Assembly: GCF_014649695.1 (NCBI RefSeq)
Contig: NZ_BMTN01000014.1
Coordinates: forward strand, 62,001 to 126,000
Source: Streptomyces kurssanovii
Lineage (GTDB): Bacteria > Actinomycetota > Actinomycetes > Streptomycetales > Streptomycetaceae
Direction: 5' to 3'
DNA length: 64,000 bases
The notes beneath the pieces were generated by a model. It was given only the letters and a program-made list of their open reading frames with translations, searched no databases and was not told the DNA's origin. The translations under genes and the position numbers were made by a program. Shown here in pieces: positions 44,101-53,600 of the stretch (its first letter is position 1; every line of letters begins with the position of its first letter).

Positions 44101-44688
44101 ATGGCGCAGCGAGCCGGGACCGGTACCGCCCCCGCCGTGGTGCACGACCTCCAGACGCAGTCGGTCGCCGTACCGCTCCCGCCAGGGGACGAGCAGCTTG
44201 GCCGCGCGGTCGGGCCGGCCGGCGGCCAGTGCCCTGCCCACCTCGGACGAGGGGCCGAGCAGCACGGTCAGCCCGTCGCCGTGGTTGTCGTCCCAGGGCA
44301 GCAGGGGGCTGCGCGGGTCGGTGGCGTGGGCGGCGGTGATCATCCGGCACAGGTCGGCCCAGCCGCGGCGGTCGCGGGCCAGGAAGACGGTGCGGGGCGC
44401 GGACTCGTCGACGAACGCTCCGCCGCGCACCGGGGTGCGCCGCCGCTCGGCGGGTCCCTCCTGCCGCGCCCGCTCCCCCACGGCGAGGTCCACCCCGAAC
44501 AGCGGCCGTACGCCTTCCTTGGCGCAGGCGGTGACGAAACGGACCGCGCCCGCCAGGGTGTCGCGGTCGGTCAGCGCGAGGGCGTCCATGCCGCGCTCGG
44601 CGGCGCGGCCGGCCAGCCGCTCCGGGTGGGAGGCCCCATACCGCACAGAGAACCCGGAAACGGTGTGCAGATGCGTGAAGTAAGGCAT
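41119..44688 (-). CDS. dnaE2: error-prone DNA polymerase III alpha subunit, DnaE2
   Basis: 1189 residues. N-terminal PHP domain (HLHTVSGFSVRYG), then the polymerase palm with the catalytic triad region LPDIDIDVE, fingers GYGFCKAHAVAFA-like block, HhH and OB domains (RVIFTTLDDGTGLVDL). It is the DnaE2/ImuC type used in damage tolerance and mutagenesis rather than bulk replication. ATG 44688 is chosen because AGGAGG precedes it by six bases; an earlier GTG overlaps that site. A Gly/Ser/Pro-rich insert lies at 42047-42160. The promoter carries an SOS-box match (44745-44760), and an ImuB-like gene follows with overlap. Confidence 0.95.
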   Translation of the reverse strand: MPYFTHLHTVSGFSVRYGASHPERLAGRAAERGMDALALTDRDTLAGAVRFVTACAKEGVRPLFGVDLAVGERARQEGPAERRRTPVRGGAFVDESAPRTVFLARDRRGWADLCRMITAAHATDPRSPLLPWDDNHGDGLTVLLGPSSEVGRALAAGRPDRAAKLLVPWRERYGDRLRLEVVHHGGGGTGPGSLRHAARTLGLAAEQGVRPVLTNAVRYADPGQGPVADVLDAARRLVPVDPRKGLDSGERWLKDPAAMAALAARVAEAAGFRRELAHRLLAVTEETAAECLVDPEDDLGIGSVHFPEPALVGAEYRTAQRVLASRAAAGMVLRGYDGRREYWERMHHELDIIAHHGFASYFLTVARVVDDVKGMGIRVAARGSGAGSLVNHLLGIAHADPVEHGLLMERFLSKRRRVLPDIDIDVESARRLEVYREIIGRFGEERVATVAMPETYRVRHAIRDVGAALSMDPAEIDKLAKSFPHIRARDARAALAELPELREVAREPKRRERMWELVEALDALPRGVAMHPCGVLLSDASLLTRTPVMPTSGEGFPMSQFDKDDVEELGLLKLDVLGVRMQSAMAHAVAEVRRATGEEVDVDAVPPGDPATYRLIKSTETLGCFQIESPGQRDLVGRLQPETFGDLVVDISLFRPGPVAADMVRPFIEARHGRAPARYPHPDLEGPLRETYGVVVFHEQIIEILDIMTGCGRDEADRVRRGLSDPESQGKIKSWFARNAGAKGYAPEVIGRTWEIIEAFGSYGFCKAHAVAFAVPTYQSAWLKAHHPAAFYAGLLTHDPGMYPKRLLLADARRRGVPVLPLDVNRSAVAHRIELVSDGESFRAGTGAVPGPGRGARPGSGPGSGPGSDPGSGPGSGTAAGSPPGQGRWGLRLALFDVHGISEAEAARIEAGQPYSSLLDFWQRACPSRPVAERLAQVGALDAFGANRRDLLLHIAELHRTQRGAASYGSQLPLAQGQKTAPVGLPDLGDAERLSAELGVLGMDASRHLMADHHAFLAELGVLSAQRLRDAPHGRTVLVAGAKAATQTPPIRSGKRVIFTTLDDGTGLVDLAFFDDSHASCAHTVFHSWLLLVRGVVQRRGPRSLSVVGSAAWNLAELVELRRTGGLDAVAARLAAPAPEPDGEAGSDNGRRIQLPTGYELNPWADLKPAGEAAAGGRKLWHQSPGSAG
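42047..42160. repeat. Gly-Ser-Pro-coding tandem repeats inside dnaE2
   Basis: Short GGAACCCGGACCGG-like units are repeated several times and encode an in-frame PGSGPGS/PGSDPGS linker of about 35 residues between the fingers region and the C-terminal HhH part. Probably a slippage-expanded, surface-exposed linker. Confidence 0.8.
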
Positions 44689-44744
44689 CCGCACCTCCTG
44701 AATCAGTCGCTCTCACCTCCCCCACCTCCAACCATAGACCAGTT

Positions 44745-44760
44745 TCGAACATGCGTACGA
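44745..44760. promoter_or_regulatory. LexA/SOS box of the dnaE2 operon
   Basis: TCGAAC-ATGC-GTACGA matches the actinobacterial LexA consensus TCGAAC-N4-GTTCGA at 11 of 12 positions. It lies 57 bases before the dnaE2 start, with a TATGGT -10-like hexamer just downstream on the same strand. Confidence 0.8.
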
Positions 44761-44830
44761 CACATTCCCGGAGCTTCCCGCAGCCCCAGGTTTCCGTCCC
44801 CCGTACGGGGCAGCGAGGTACCGCGCGGGG

Positions 44831-46330
44831 CTACGGAGCGGTGCGCGGTCGCGGCGGGACGGCGCCGGCACGGCCCGGCAGCGCCGCCGCCAGGAGCGCA
44901 CCGGCCGCCGCCACGGCCGCGAGAACGGTCAGCGCCGGCCCCATCGCGGAGACGGGCATCACCACGGGCCCGGCCGGTCCCACGCCGGGTGCGGCAAGCG
45001 TCATCAGCGCGGTCGCCACGGCCGTCCCCAGCGCCGGGCCGATGTTCATGGCGGTCTGCTGGAGCCCGCCCGCGACCCCGGCGTGCTCCGCCGGCGCGCC
45101 GCGCACGACGACCGCCGTCGCGGCGACCATCGCGGCACCGAAACCGGCGCCCATCAGGAAGAACCCGCCGCCGACCGGCACCGCGCCCGCCGCCCGGCCG
45201 AGGCGGGAGAGCACGAGGACGCCGAGGACGAGGAGGGACATCGCCACCGCGGTCGTCCGGCGCGGGCCGTACCGGCGCAGCGCCACCGCGGCGACCGGCG
45301 CGCCCAGGACCACCGCGACCGCCCCGGGCAGTGCCCACAGAGCACTCCGGAAGGGGTCGAGACCGAGGACGTCCTGAAGGAAGTAGACACCGGTGAACAG
45401 GGCCCCGGACAGCACCGCTGACGCGCACACCAGCACCCCGAGCGCCGAGGCGACGGCGGCCGAGCCCAGTACCTCCGGCGGCACCAGCGGGTTCCGGCCG
45501 CGCCGCACGTGCCGTACGAACGCGCCACCGGCGACGACCACCGCGCCGCACCCCGACACGGTCACGGCCGCCCGGCCGGTGCCCGGCATGCCGACGAGCG
45601 TGTGCACCAGACAGACCAGGGTCACCGCGAGGAGGCAGGCCCCGACCGGGTCGAGCCCGGTCCTCGGCGCCGGGGCGGGCTCCGGGTCCCGCACGGCGAG
45701 GACGAGCAGCCCGATCACCAGCGCCGGTGCGACATTGAGCAGGAAGACGGAGCGCCACCCCAACTCGGCGGCCAGCGCCCCGCCGACCACCGGCCCGGCG
45801 GCGGCCGCCGCTCCGATCGTGCTGGTACGCAGCGCGATGGGCATGCCCAGCCGGTCGGGCGGAAAGGCGGCCCGCAGCATGCCGAGGGTGGCCGGCTGCA
45901 GCAGCGCGCCGAAGACACCCTGCGCGACCCGCAGCGCGATCACCCAGCCGATGTCCGACGCCAGGCCGATCCCGGCGGACGCGGCGCCGAAGCCCAGGAT
46001 CCCGACGGCGAAGACCTGCCGATGGCCGTACCGGTCGCCGATGCGCCCGGCGAGGACGAGCAGGCTCGCCACCGCGATCAGATAGCCGGTGCCGGTCCAC
46101 TGGACCTGTTCGAACGACGCGTGCAGATCCCGCTGCATGACGGGCTGCACGATGGTCAGCACGGTGCCGTCCAGGGCGACGACCGAGGCGCCGACGACAC
46201 TTCCGGCGAGCGTGATCCGCCGATGGGCCGCGCGCCGGCGCGCGCTTCGACCCTCGCTTCGGCCCTCGCTCGGGTGCTTGTCCTGGTCTGCGCTTCGGCC
46301 CGCTCGGCCGCGGCTCGGGGCCGTACTCAC
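44831..46330 (-). CDS. DHA2-family MFS drug exporter (14-helix type)
   Basis: A 499-residue exporter with about fourteen helices; motif A GRIGDRYGHRQ and the motif C region GPVVGGALAAELGWRSVFLLN mark it as an EmrB/QacA-type proton antiporter. GTG 46330 overlaps the TetR stop codon (GTGA), so repressor and pump form one operon. The longer open frame upstream is a shadow of the TetR gene. It probably exports a toxic or self-made compound. Confidence 0.93.
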   Translation of the reverse strand: MSTAPSRGRAGRSADQDKHPSEGRSEGRSARRRAAHRRITLAGSVVGASVVALDGTVLTIVQPVMQRDLHASFEQVQWTGTGYLIAVASLLVLAGRIGDRYGHRQVFAVGILGFGAASAGIGLASDIGWVIALRVAQGVFGALLQPATLGMLRAAFPPDRLGMPIALRTSTIGAAAAAGPVVGGALAAELGWRSVFLLNVAPALVIGLLVLAVRDPEPAPAPRTGLDPVGACLLAVTLVCLVHTLVGMPGTGRAAVTVSGCGAVVVAGGAFVRHVRRGRNPLVPPEVLGSAAVASALGVLVCASAVLSGALFTGVYFLQDVLGLDPFRSALWALPGAVAVVLGAPVAAVALRRYGPRRTTAVAMSLLVLGVLVLSRLGRAAGAVPVGGGFFLMGAGFGAAMVAATAVVVRGAPAEHAGVAGGLQQTAMNIGPALGTAVATALMTLAAPGVGPAGPVVMPVSAMGPALTVLAAVAAAGALLAAALPGRAGAVPPRPRTAP

Positions 46331-46923
46331 CGGGGGTCCGGACCGAGGTGGGCGTCCAGCACGGTGCGCAGCAGTGGCTCCACGTCGTCGGTGCCCGTCG
46401 CGAGCTGGAGGCTGCCCCACCCCCACAGCTGGGCGATGCCGTGCAGATTGGTCCAGAGCGCGGTCGCGACGACCTGTGGCGGGGCGTCCCCGGGGCGCGG
46501 CCGCACCTGCGCCACCGCGTCCACGAACCTGCCGAAGAGCGGCAGGCTGGTCTCCCGCAGACCGAGATGACCGCTCTTGAGCAGGTCGTGGCGGAACATC
46601 AGCTCGAACATGCCGCCGTCGGTCCGTGCGAAGTCCAGATAGAGGCGGCACAGTGCGGCGACCCGGGCGCGGGGGTCCTCCTCGACGCCGTCGACGACGT
46701 CGGTGGCCCTGCGCGCCAGGTCGGCGAAGCCCTCCCGCGCGATCGCGGACAGCAGGGACAGGTGGGTGGGGAAGTAGCGCCGGGGGGCGCCGTGCGAGAC
46801 GCCCGCGCTGCGGGCGATCTCCCGCAGGGAGAGCGCTTCCACTCCCCTGGTGGTCACCAGTTCGGCCCCCGCCGCCACCAGCCTGGCCCGGAGACTCTCG
46901 TCGTGTTGCGTCGCAGATGTCAT
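46327..46923 (-). CDS. TetR-family repressor of the adjacent exporter
   Basis: A 198-residue regulator with HTH LSLREIARSAGVSHGAPRRYFPTH and a TetR_C-type helical effector domain (WTNLHGIAQLWGWGSL). Its start codon sits at the edge of an operator pair at 46925-46960, so it should be autoregulated; the same site also faces the divergent membrane-protein gene at 47019. Confidence 0.93.
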   Translation of the reverse strand: MTSATQHDESLRARLVAAGAELVTTRGVEALSLREIARSAGVSHGAPRRYFPTHLSLLSAIAREGFADLARRATDVVDGVEEDPRARVAALCRLYLDFARTDGGMFELMFRHDLLKSGHLGLRETSLPLFGRFVDAVAQVRPRPGDAPPQVVATALWTNLHGIAQLWGWGSLQLATGTDDVEPLLRTVLDAHLGPDPR

Positions 46924-46924
46924 G

Positions 46925-46960
46925 GACAGTGTCTACCGCAACCTCGTAGACACTGTCTAC
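46925..46960. promoter_or_regulatory. TetR operator pair between tetR and the divergent membrane-protein gene
   Basis: GTAGAC-ACT-GTCTAC (46946-46960) is a perfect palindrome. Its left part GTAGACACTGTC pairs exactly with GACAGTGTCTAC at 46925-46936, making a second, weaker site next to the tetR start codon. Confidence 0.8.
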
Positions 46961-47018
46961 TTCAGCCATTCGGACCCTACCGCCTGCGTGTACGGCGGGC
47001 GCCGTCGAGCGTTGGGCC

Positions 47019-48092
47019 ATGGCACAGACGGCACAGACAGACGGCGAGCCGCGCAAGGGGTTCCTCGACGAGGTCAAGGACGCGGTGACCGCGCGGGCCG
47101 CGATCCTGGTCATCGGAGTGCTGGCGCTCCAGCTCGGATTCATCACGTCGTACATCGGCGCCTTCCATCAGCCGAAGCCGCACATGATCCCGCTGGCGAT
47201 CACCTCACCCGACACACAGATCGCCGACGAGGCCCTGTACCGGCTGGCCCGGCTGCCGGGCGACCCCCTGGAACCGCGGACCGTCGGCGACGAGGCGGCC
47301 GCCCGGCGGCAGATCCTGGAACGCAAGGTCGACGGGGCGCTCGTCATCGACCCACGCGGCACCACCGACCGGCTGCTGGTCGCCGGCGGCGCGGGGGGAG
47401 CGCTCTCCGAGGCGCTCGCCGCAGTCGTCGGAGAAGTGGAACAGTCGCAGCAGCGCAAGGTCGCCGTCGTGGACATCGTCCCGGGCGCCAAGGGCGACGC
47501 GCGCGGCCTCTCCTCGTTCTACCTGGTGGTGGGCTGGTGCGTGGGCGGCTATCTGTGCGCGGCGATCCTGGCCATCAGCGCGGGCGCCCGGCCGGCCTAC
47601 GGGGCCCGCGCCGTCATCCGGCTCGGAGCGCTGCTGCTGTACGCGATCACCGCGGGACTGCTCGGCGCGGTGATCGCCGGTCCGGCCCTGGACGCGCTGC
47701 CCGGCAGCGTCTGGGCACTGTGGGGACTCGGCACGCTGCTCGTCTTCGCGGTCGGAGCGCTCACGCTGGCGCTGCAGGGCCTGGCGGGAATCGTCGGCAT
47801 CGGCCTGGCGATCCTGCTCGTGGTCGTCCTCGGCAACCCGAGCGCGGGCGGGGCCTACCCGTACCCGCTCCTCCCGCCCTTCTGGCGCACGATCGGCCCG
47901 GCGCTGCCACCGGGAGCGGGCACGTATGCGGCGCGCTCCATCGCGTACTTCAGGGGGAACGGGGCGGGCGGCCCCATGCTGGTGCTCACCGCGTGGGCGG
48001 TGGCGGGCTCGGCGGTCACGCTGGCGTGCGCGGTCGCGCGGGGGCGGCGCGCGGAGGAGTCGACGCGGGAGGCCGGAGCGGGGCGGGCCTGA
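47019..48092 (+). CDS. multi-pass membrane protein, YhgE/ABC-2 permease-like
   Basis: A 357-residue protein: one N-terminal helix (about 28-50), an extracytoplasmic domain of about 110 residues, then five or six helices. This plan resembles the YhgE/Pip and ABC-2 permease families, including Type VII-associated or export permeases. Being divergent from a TetR repressor and sharing its operator, it is probably induced along with the MFS exporter. No ATPase is adjacent. Confidence 0.78.
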   Translation: MAQTAQTDGEPRKGFLDEVKDAVTARAAILVIGVLALQLGFITSYIGAFHQPKPHMIPLAITSPDTQIADEALYRLARLPGDPLEPRTVGDEAAARRQILERKVDGALVIDPRGTTDRLLVAGGAGGALSEALAAVVGEVEQSQQRKVAVVDIVPGAKGDARGLSSFYLVVGWCVGGYLCAAILAISAGARPAYGARAVIRLGALLLYAITAGLLGAVIAGPALDALPGSVWALWGLGTLLVFAVGALTLALQGLAGIVGIGLAILLVVVLGNPSAGGAYPYPLLPPFWRTIGPALPPGAGTYAARSIAYFRGNGAGGPMLVLTAWAVAGSAVTLACAVARGRRAEESTREAGAGRA

Positions 48093-48130
48093 CGGCCTGG
48101 CGGCCGTGGGAGGTGCCGCCGGCGAGGCTG

Positions 48131-48260
48131 AAGTTGCCAGGCAACTTAAGCCCGCCCGGCGATTGAGGGCACCGCGCGAAGCGCGGTACGGGGCCCGGGG
48201 CTTGCCCCGGGTACGGGAAGGGGCGGGTAGGGGAAAAGCCCGCCGCAGGCGCCACGCACC
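48131..48260. repeat. dispersed intergenic repeat, copy C, with palindrome
   Basis: A perfect palindrome AAGTTGCC-A-GGCAACTT (48131-48147) is followed by GATTGAGGGCACC, GGGGCCCGGGGCTTGCCCCG, GGGAAGGGGCGGGTAGGGGA and AAGCCCGCCGCAGGCGCCAC, matching copies near 16.3 and 28.9 kb. It lies between convergent genes. Confidence 0.8.
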
Positions 48261-48290
48261 CGCACCCGCACTCGCGCCCCGCCAAAACCG

Positions 48291-48332
48291 CGGCCCCGCC
48301 CCCGCCACGCCCACGTGGCAGCGACGGGGCCG
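48291..48332. terminator. hairpin terminator after the streptogrisin-like gene
   Basis: Outer arms CGGCCCCG and CGGGGCCG enclose an inner stem GCCAC...GTGGC; 34 bases beyond the stop codon at 48366. Confidence 0.6.
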
Positions 48333-48365
48333 GGGCCAGGGCCGGCCGGGCGGAAGAAGAAGGCG

Positions 48366-49451
48366 TCAGCCGATTTCCGCGCCCAGGACCGACAACGCCT
48401 CCGTCACCGGCTGGAAGAACGTCTCGCCGCCCGAGCTGCAGTCGCCGCTGCCGCCCGACGTGAGGCCGATCGCCGCGTCGCCCGAGAAGAGGGAGCCGCC
48501 GCTGTCGCCCGGCTCCGCGCAGACGTTGGTCTGGATGAGGCCCTCGACGATGTCGCCGTTGCCGTAGTTCACGGTGGCGTCGAGGCCTGTCACCTCACCG
48601 TCGTGGACCTGCGTGGTGGAGCCGCTGCGCGTCACCTGCATGCCGACGGTCGCCTCGCCCGCCTGGGTGATGGCCTGGGACCCGCCGTCGTAGAGGTTCA
48701 CCTCGCTCGGGTGCTCCGTGGCGCCGTTGTACTTCACCAGCGCGAAGTCGTTGCCGGGGAACTGTGAGTCGACCATCGTGCCGACGGCCGGGCCGCCCGC
48801 CGAGTCGGACCACTCGCTGCCGGACTGCCCGCAGTGCCCGGCGGTGATGAAGTGCGGCTCGCCGTCCTTGACCACGTTGAAGCCGAGCGAGCAGCGCCCG
48901 CTGCCCGAGTGGATGGCGTCGCCGCCCGCGATGAAGGGCCTGAACTCGCCCGCGGTCTTCTTGAGCTCCGCCTTGGCGCCGAGGCCCTTGACGACCTCCT
49001 GGAGCTTGGTCCAGTCGGCGCCCTCGACCGTGCGGTCCGCGGTGACGACGACCTTGTTGGTGACCGGGTCGGTCGCCCACGAGGTACCGGGGATGGTCGC
49101 CTTGTCCGTGAGGGTCTGCCGGGCGCTCTTCAGCTCGACGAGGGTGTTCTCGACGACCCTGGCCTTGCCGCCCGCCTCGCGCACCGTCTGCGCCGCGTCC
49201 TCGCTGAGCACGTTCACGATGAGCGCCTTGGCCTTGGCGTCGTAGTACGCGCCGGCCTCTTCGGCACCCAGGTCCGCCCTCAGCGTGGCGGCGAGGTCCC
49301 CGGCCGCCGGCGCCGTGAGCGCCTTCACGTCGAACTGCGCGGTGTGGTCACTGGCGTTCGCGCTCTGGAAGGTGACGCCCGCGGCAACGATGGCGACGAC
49401 CGCGCCGCCCGCTACTGCCGCTTTCCTCTTGGGTATGCGTCGGTGCTTCAA
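48366..49451 (-). CDS. secreted S1-family serine protease (streptogrisin/alpha-lytic type)
   Basis: A 361-residue preproprotease starting at TTG 49451 with an AGGAGG site 7 bases upstream. Signal peptide to about residue 35 (ends NASDH), a propeptide with the alpha-lytic-type pro domain, and the mature enzyme beginning at [10 protein letters not shown]. Catalytic triad: TAGHCG, GNDFALV and GDSGGSLF; three disulphide pairs as in the family. It digests extracellular protein. It is transcribed alone. Confidence 0.95.
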   Translation of the reverse strand: MKHRRIPKRKAAVAGGAVVAIVAAGVTFQSANASDHTAQFDVKALTAPAAGDLAATLRADLGAEEAGAYYDAKAKALIVNVLSEDAAQTVREAGGKARVVENTLVELKSARQTLTDKATIPGTSWATDPVTNKVVVTADRTVEGADWTKLQEVVKGLGAKAELKKTAGEFRPFIAGGDAIHSGSGRCSLGFNVVKDGEPHFITAGHCGQSGSEWSDSAGGPAVGTMVDSQFPGNDFALVKYNGATEHPSEVNLYDGGSQAITQAGEATVGMQVTRSGSTTQVHDGEVTGLDATVNYGNGDIVEGLIQTNVCAEPGDSGGSLFSGDAAIGLTSGGSGDCSSGGETFFQPVTEALSVLGAEIG

Positions 49452-49753
49452 CTTCGACCTCCTGTGGGGGCCGCGCCCGGAGCAAGTGGGGTGCCCGGAC
49501 GCGGAGGATGATCCGCCCACTATTCCGAGGCGTCGCAGTCGCACACAAGGTCGACCACGGGACGGGCACACGACAACACGGTTGCGTTCACAGCCTCTTC
49601 ACAGGATCCCGAACAGGAACGTGAATGCCCCCGGCAGTGGGCCGCCTGATGGGTAATCACCGGCCGGACGGGGAAGCTCATGGTGTCTGCACGGGCATGG
49701 ACGGCACGGGGCATGTACCGCACGGGGCATGTACGGCGAAGGGGGGCGTTCGG
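49452..49753. other. divergent spacer with three 16-bp repeats
   Basis: These 302 bases separate the protease and hydrolase genes and hold both promoters. Three tandem 16-base units related to GGGGCATGTACCGCAC lie at 49692-49739, just before the hydrolase start. No gene recognised. Confidence 0.6.
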
Positions 49754-50620
49754 GTGCGACGTCGGGTGCGCGCGGCGGACGGGCGGCATCTGATGGTGGA
49801 GCGTCTCGGCGATCCGCGCGGCAGACCGGTCTTCCTGCTGCACGGTACGCCGGGCAGCAGGCTCGGCCCCGCGCCGCGCGGCATGGTGCTCTATCAGCGC
49901 GGCACACAGCTGATCGCCTACGACCGTCCCGGCTACGGCGGTTCGGACCGGCTAGCCGGCCGCAGCGTCGCCGATGTGGCGCAGGACGTACGGGCGATCG
50001 CCGACGATTTCGGCCTGGAGCGCTTCGCCGTCGTGGGCCGCTCCGGGGGCGCGCCGCACGCTCTGGCGTGCGCGGCCCTGATGCCGGACCGGGTGACCCG
50101 TGCCGCGGCGCTGGTGACCCTCGCGCCGAGGGACGCGGACGGCCTGGACTGGTTCGAGGGCATGGCCGCGTCCAACGTCACCGAGTACACCAGCGCCTCC
50201 GACGACCCCGCAGGACTCGTGGAGCGGTTCACGCTGCGTTCCGCCGAGATCAGGCAGGACCCGGTCAGGCTGCTGAACGACCTGCGCAGGGAACTCACCG
50301 ATTCCGACCGGATGGTGGTCTCCGACGCCGGCGTCAGGTCGATGCTGCTGCGCAACTACCAGGAGGCACTGCGGACTTCGGCGTACGGATGGATCGACGA
50401 CGCGCTGGCGTTCTGCAGCCCGTGGGGCTTCGACCCGGCGGACATCAAGAGCCCGGTGATGCTGTGGCACGGGGAGAAGGACGTCTTCTCGCCGGTGGGC
50501 CACTCGCGCTGGCTCGCCCAGCGCATCCCGGGCGCGACGACCGTCCTGGAACCGGCCGCCGCGCACTTCGACGCCCTGCACGCGCTGCCCCGCATCCTCA
50601 CCTGGCTGCTGGACGACTGA
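49754..50620 (+). CDS. alpha/beta hydrolase
   Basis: A 288-residue cytoplasmic hydrolase. Oxyanion motif LHGTPGSRLG, nucleophile in VVGRSGGAPHA (Ser), acid in WHGEKDVF and His in AAHFDALH. Related to proline iminopeptidase/haloalkane dehalogenase-like hydrolases; substrate unknown. GTG 49754 is chosen for the AAGGGGG site; an earlier in-frame ATG reads through the 16-bp repeats. Confidence 0.85.
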   Translation: MRRRVRAADGRHLMVERLGDPRGRPVFLLHGTPGSRLGPAPRGMVLYQRGTQLIAYDRPGYGGSDRLAGRSVADVAQDVRAIADDFGLERFAVVGRSGGAPHALACAALMPDRVTRAAALVTLAPRDADGLDWFEGMAASNVTEYTSASDDPAGLVERFTLRSAEIRQDPVRLLNDLRRELTDSDRMVVSDAGVRSMLLRNYQEALRTSAYGWIDDALAFCSPWGFDPADIKSPVMLWHGEKDVFSPVGHSRWLAQRIPGATTVLEPAAAHFDALHALPRILTWLLDD

Positions 50621-50623
50621 CCG

Positions 50624-50643
50624 CGCCCGCCGGCCGGCGGGCG
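50624..50643. terminator. palindromic bidirectional terminator between hydrolase and fxsT
   Basis: CGCCCGCCGGCCGGCGGGCG is a perfect 20-base palindrome between two convergent genes. Confidence 0.6.
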
Positions 50644-50691
50644 GGGCCGGCGCGCCCGCGGGGCACAGCGGCCCGCACGGTCGCACCGCCG

Positions 50692-53600
50692 TCACACCGC
50701 CAGCGGCTCCAGGTCGCGGTAGACGCGGCGTTCGTCCTTGGCGATGCGGGTGAGCGCGTGCTCGTCGCCCAGCAGCCGCTGCAGCTCCTCGACCGTCTCC
50801 ACGCGCAGCTGGGCCGCCTCGTCCTTGCGTCCCAGCAGTCCGAGCGTGACGGACATGTTGGAGGCGATGCCGAGCACTTCCGGGTGGTGTGCTCCCAGCA
50901 CCTCGCGCAACCGGTCCACGGTCCGCCGCTCGATCACCAGTGCCTCCTCGCAGAGGCCGAGGTCCGCGAGGGCGTTGGCGAGGTTGATCGTGCTGTAGAG
51001 GGCATGCGGATGGTCCTCTCCAAGCACCTCGCGCATCACCGCGACCACGTCCCGCAGCAGCCGCTCAGCGGTCTCCGGTGTTCCGCAGCCCCACTCGTAG
51101 ATCCCGAGGTTGTTGATCGCGGCCAGGGTGTACGGGTGCCGCTCGCCGGGGACCTGCCGGTACTGGTCGACGACCTCCTGGGCCAGGTCCCGTGCGGCGA
51201 CGGGCTCGCCGGCGGCGAACAGGTCCGCCGCCATGTTCAGGTCGCAGGCCAGCGAGTCGGGGTTGGCGGAGGTGTACTTGGCGCGGTAGCGGTTGCGGGT
51301 CGCGGTCGTCAGCCGCCGTGCGTCCTCCAGCCGGCCGGCCCTGCGCAGTGACACCGCGAGGCTCTTGCCCGCGGCCAGCGTGCCGGGGAACGCCCGGCCG
51401 AGCTGCTCCTTGTAGACCTGGTAGGTGCGGCTGAGCACGGACACGGAGTCCTCGTACCGCCCGACCTCTCTGAGGTCGCGGGCGAGGTTCATCGCCGAGG
51501 AGAGCGTGTACGGGTGCTCCGGGCCGAGCACCTCCGTGCGCCGGTCGAAGACCTCCTGGTCGATCTCGCGGGCACGCGCGTACTGCCCGACCATGCGCAG
51601 GTTCAGGGCCAGGTTGTTGGCGGCGGCGAGCGTGCGCGGATGGGACTCGTGGAAGATCTGGCTGAAGCCTTCGTGCGCCTCGGTCGCCAGCTCCATCGCC
51701 CTGCCGTACTCGCCGAGCGTGCCGAGGTCCATCGCCAGACCGCTGGTGGTCATGTACGTGTGCGGATGGGAGGCGCCGAGCACGGCGCGCTGCCGCTCCA
51801 GGGTCACCTCGTCCAGGTCCTTCGCCTCCACATAACGGCCTTGGGAGCGCAGGATGTTGGAGAGGTGGAAGCGCAGGTACAGGTACTGGAGGTCGTCGTT
51901 GCCGAGCATGTCCTTCCACGCCTCGCGCAGATCGCTGGCGAGGGTGTAGGCGGTCTTCCAGTCGCCGCGCTTCCACAGGTAGCGTACCCGGTCGATCAGC
52001 AGCCTGCGGGTCTCCGGCTCCTTGCAGTACCTGGCCTCCGACGGGCCGAGGTGCGGCCAGATGGTGTTGAAGCGCGGCCAGGTCTCCGGGTTGTCGATCG
52101 GCTCGTCGTCGTCGGGCCTGGCGCCCGCGAGGATGCGGTGGACGGCGTGGCGCGCGTCCATCTGCTCCTCCTCGCTCAGCTGCGCCCTGATGACGGCCTG
52201 CACCAGCCGGTGCACCTGGATCGAGTTGGAGACCTGGTCGACCTTGGCGAGGGCGAACCGGCCGATCTCCCGGATGACCCGGCCCAGCACCAGCTTCTCC
52301 TGGAGGGACGCGTCGTACGGCTTGAGCGCGTCGATCATCTCCTTGCTGTAAAGCAGGTTCGCGGAGATCGGCTCGGGGGCGAAGAAGGCGCACAGCTGAA
52401 GCAGCCGGACGGCCGCGGGAGAGCGCTCCTTCAGCCGCTCGATGGACACGTTCCAGGTCGCGGCGACCGGCTCCGGGTAACCGGCGGGCTGGTTGAGCGC
52501 CAGCACGCTGGCGGCCTGCTCACGCAGTTGTTCCAGGTAGGAGGCCACCGGTGTGGCCGTCTCCGCTATCCAGGCCGCCGCCTGTTCGACGGCGAGGGGC
52601 AGGTCGCCCACGGCCGTGGCGACCTGGTCGGCGTCCTCGGCGCTCAGTCCGCGGGCGCGCCGCTGTATGTGCTCGATGGACTCCTCGCGCAGGAAGACGT
52701 CGACGGGCAGCGCGTCGCCGTACTGCGACCAGGTCTGGTTCCTGGAGGTGACCAGGACGTGGCCGGGGCCGCCGGCGGGGAAGAAGCGCTTGAGCTGCTC
52801 CGGGTCGTCGGCGTTGTCGAAGACCAGCAGCCACCGTGACGACGGCACGCCGCGCCGCAGCAGGTCGATGGCCTCCTGCGAGGCGGCGGCCATGTCCTCG
52901 CCGCCCTGCGCGCCGAGCCGGACGGCGAGTTCGGCGAGTCCGGCGACGACGTCGTCGGGCTGCTCGGAGGAGATCCACCAGACCAGGTCGTAGTCGGCCA
53001 TGAACCGGTGGACGTACTCGAGGGCCACCTGGGTCTTGCCGACGCCGCCGAGGCCGTAGAGCGTCTGGGGCTGCGGCAGGACCGCCGCCACGGCCATGCC
53101 CCCGCCGAGCTGGTCGCGCATCCGTTCCAGTACGACGGAGCGGCCGGTGAAACCCGGGTTGCGGGGCGGCGCGTTCCAGATCTTGGGCACCGTTCCGGGG
53201 AACCGCGGCCCGGGCGACGACGGCTCGGGAAGCTGCACCGGGCGGTCGAGCGCCCGCAGCAGGGCGCCGGTGGCATGCACCTCGTCGAGCCGGAAGAGGT
53301 CGACCGGGTTGCGGTCGATGTAGGGGGTGGTGAGGCGGACGTCGCCGACCCGTATCGGGAGCAGGTGCCGCCGGCCGCCGCTCGGGTCCTCCGCCGCCGC
53401 GCGCTGGAAGACCTCCACGGCCCGGGCCGACTTGAGGTAGGCGCTGGACAGCAGCACGACCGTACGCGCGGCGTTCTCCGCGGCGGCCGCGTCGACCTCC
53501 ACGGGATCGTGTTCCGCGGACACGTCGCGCGGCACGACCCGGAAGCCGGCTCTGCTGAGCACGTACTCGACCCAGTCGGCCCACATGCGGTTCTCGGCGA

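Noticed and set aside
42196-45396. Very long plus-strand frame opposite dnaE2
   Set aside because: Antisense shadow of dnaE2 with no domain; the minus-strand gene has all polymerase motifs.
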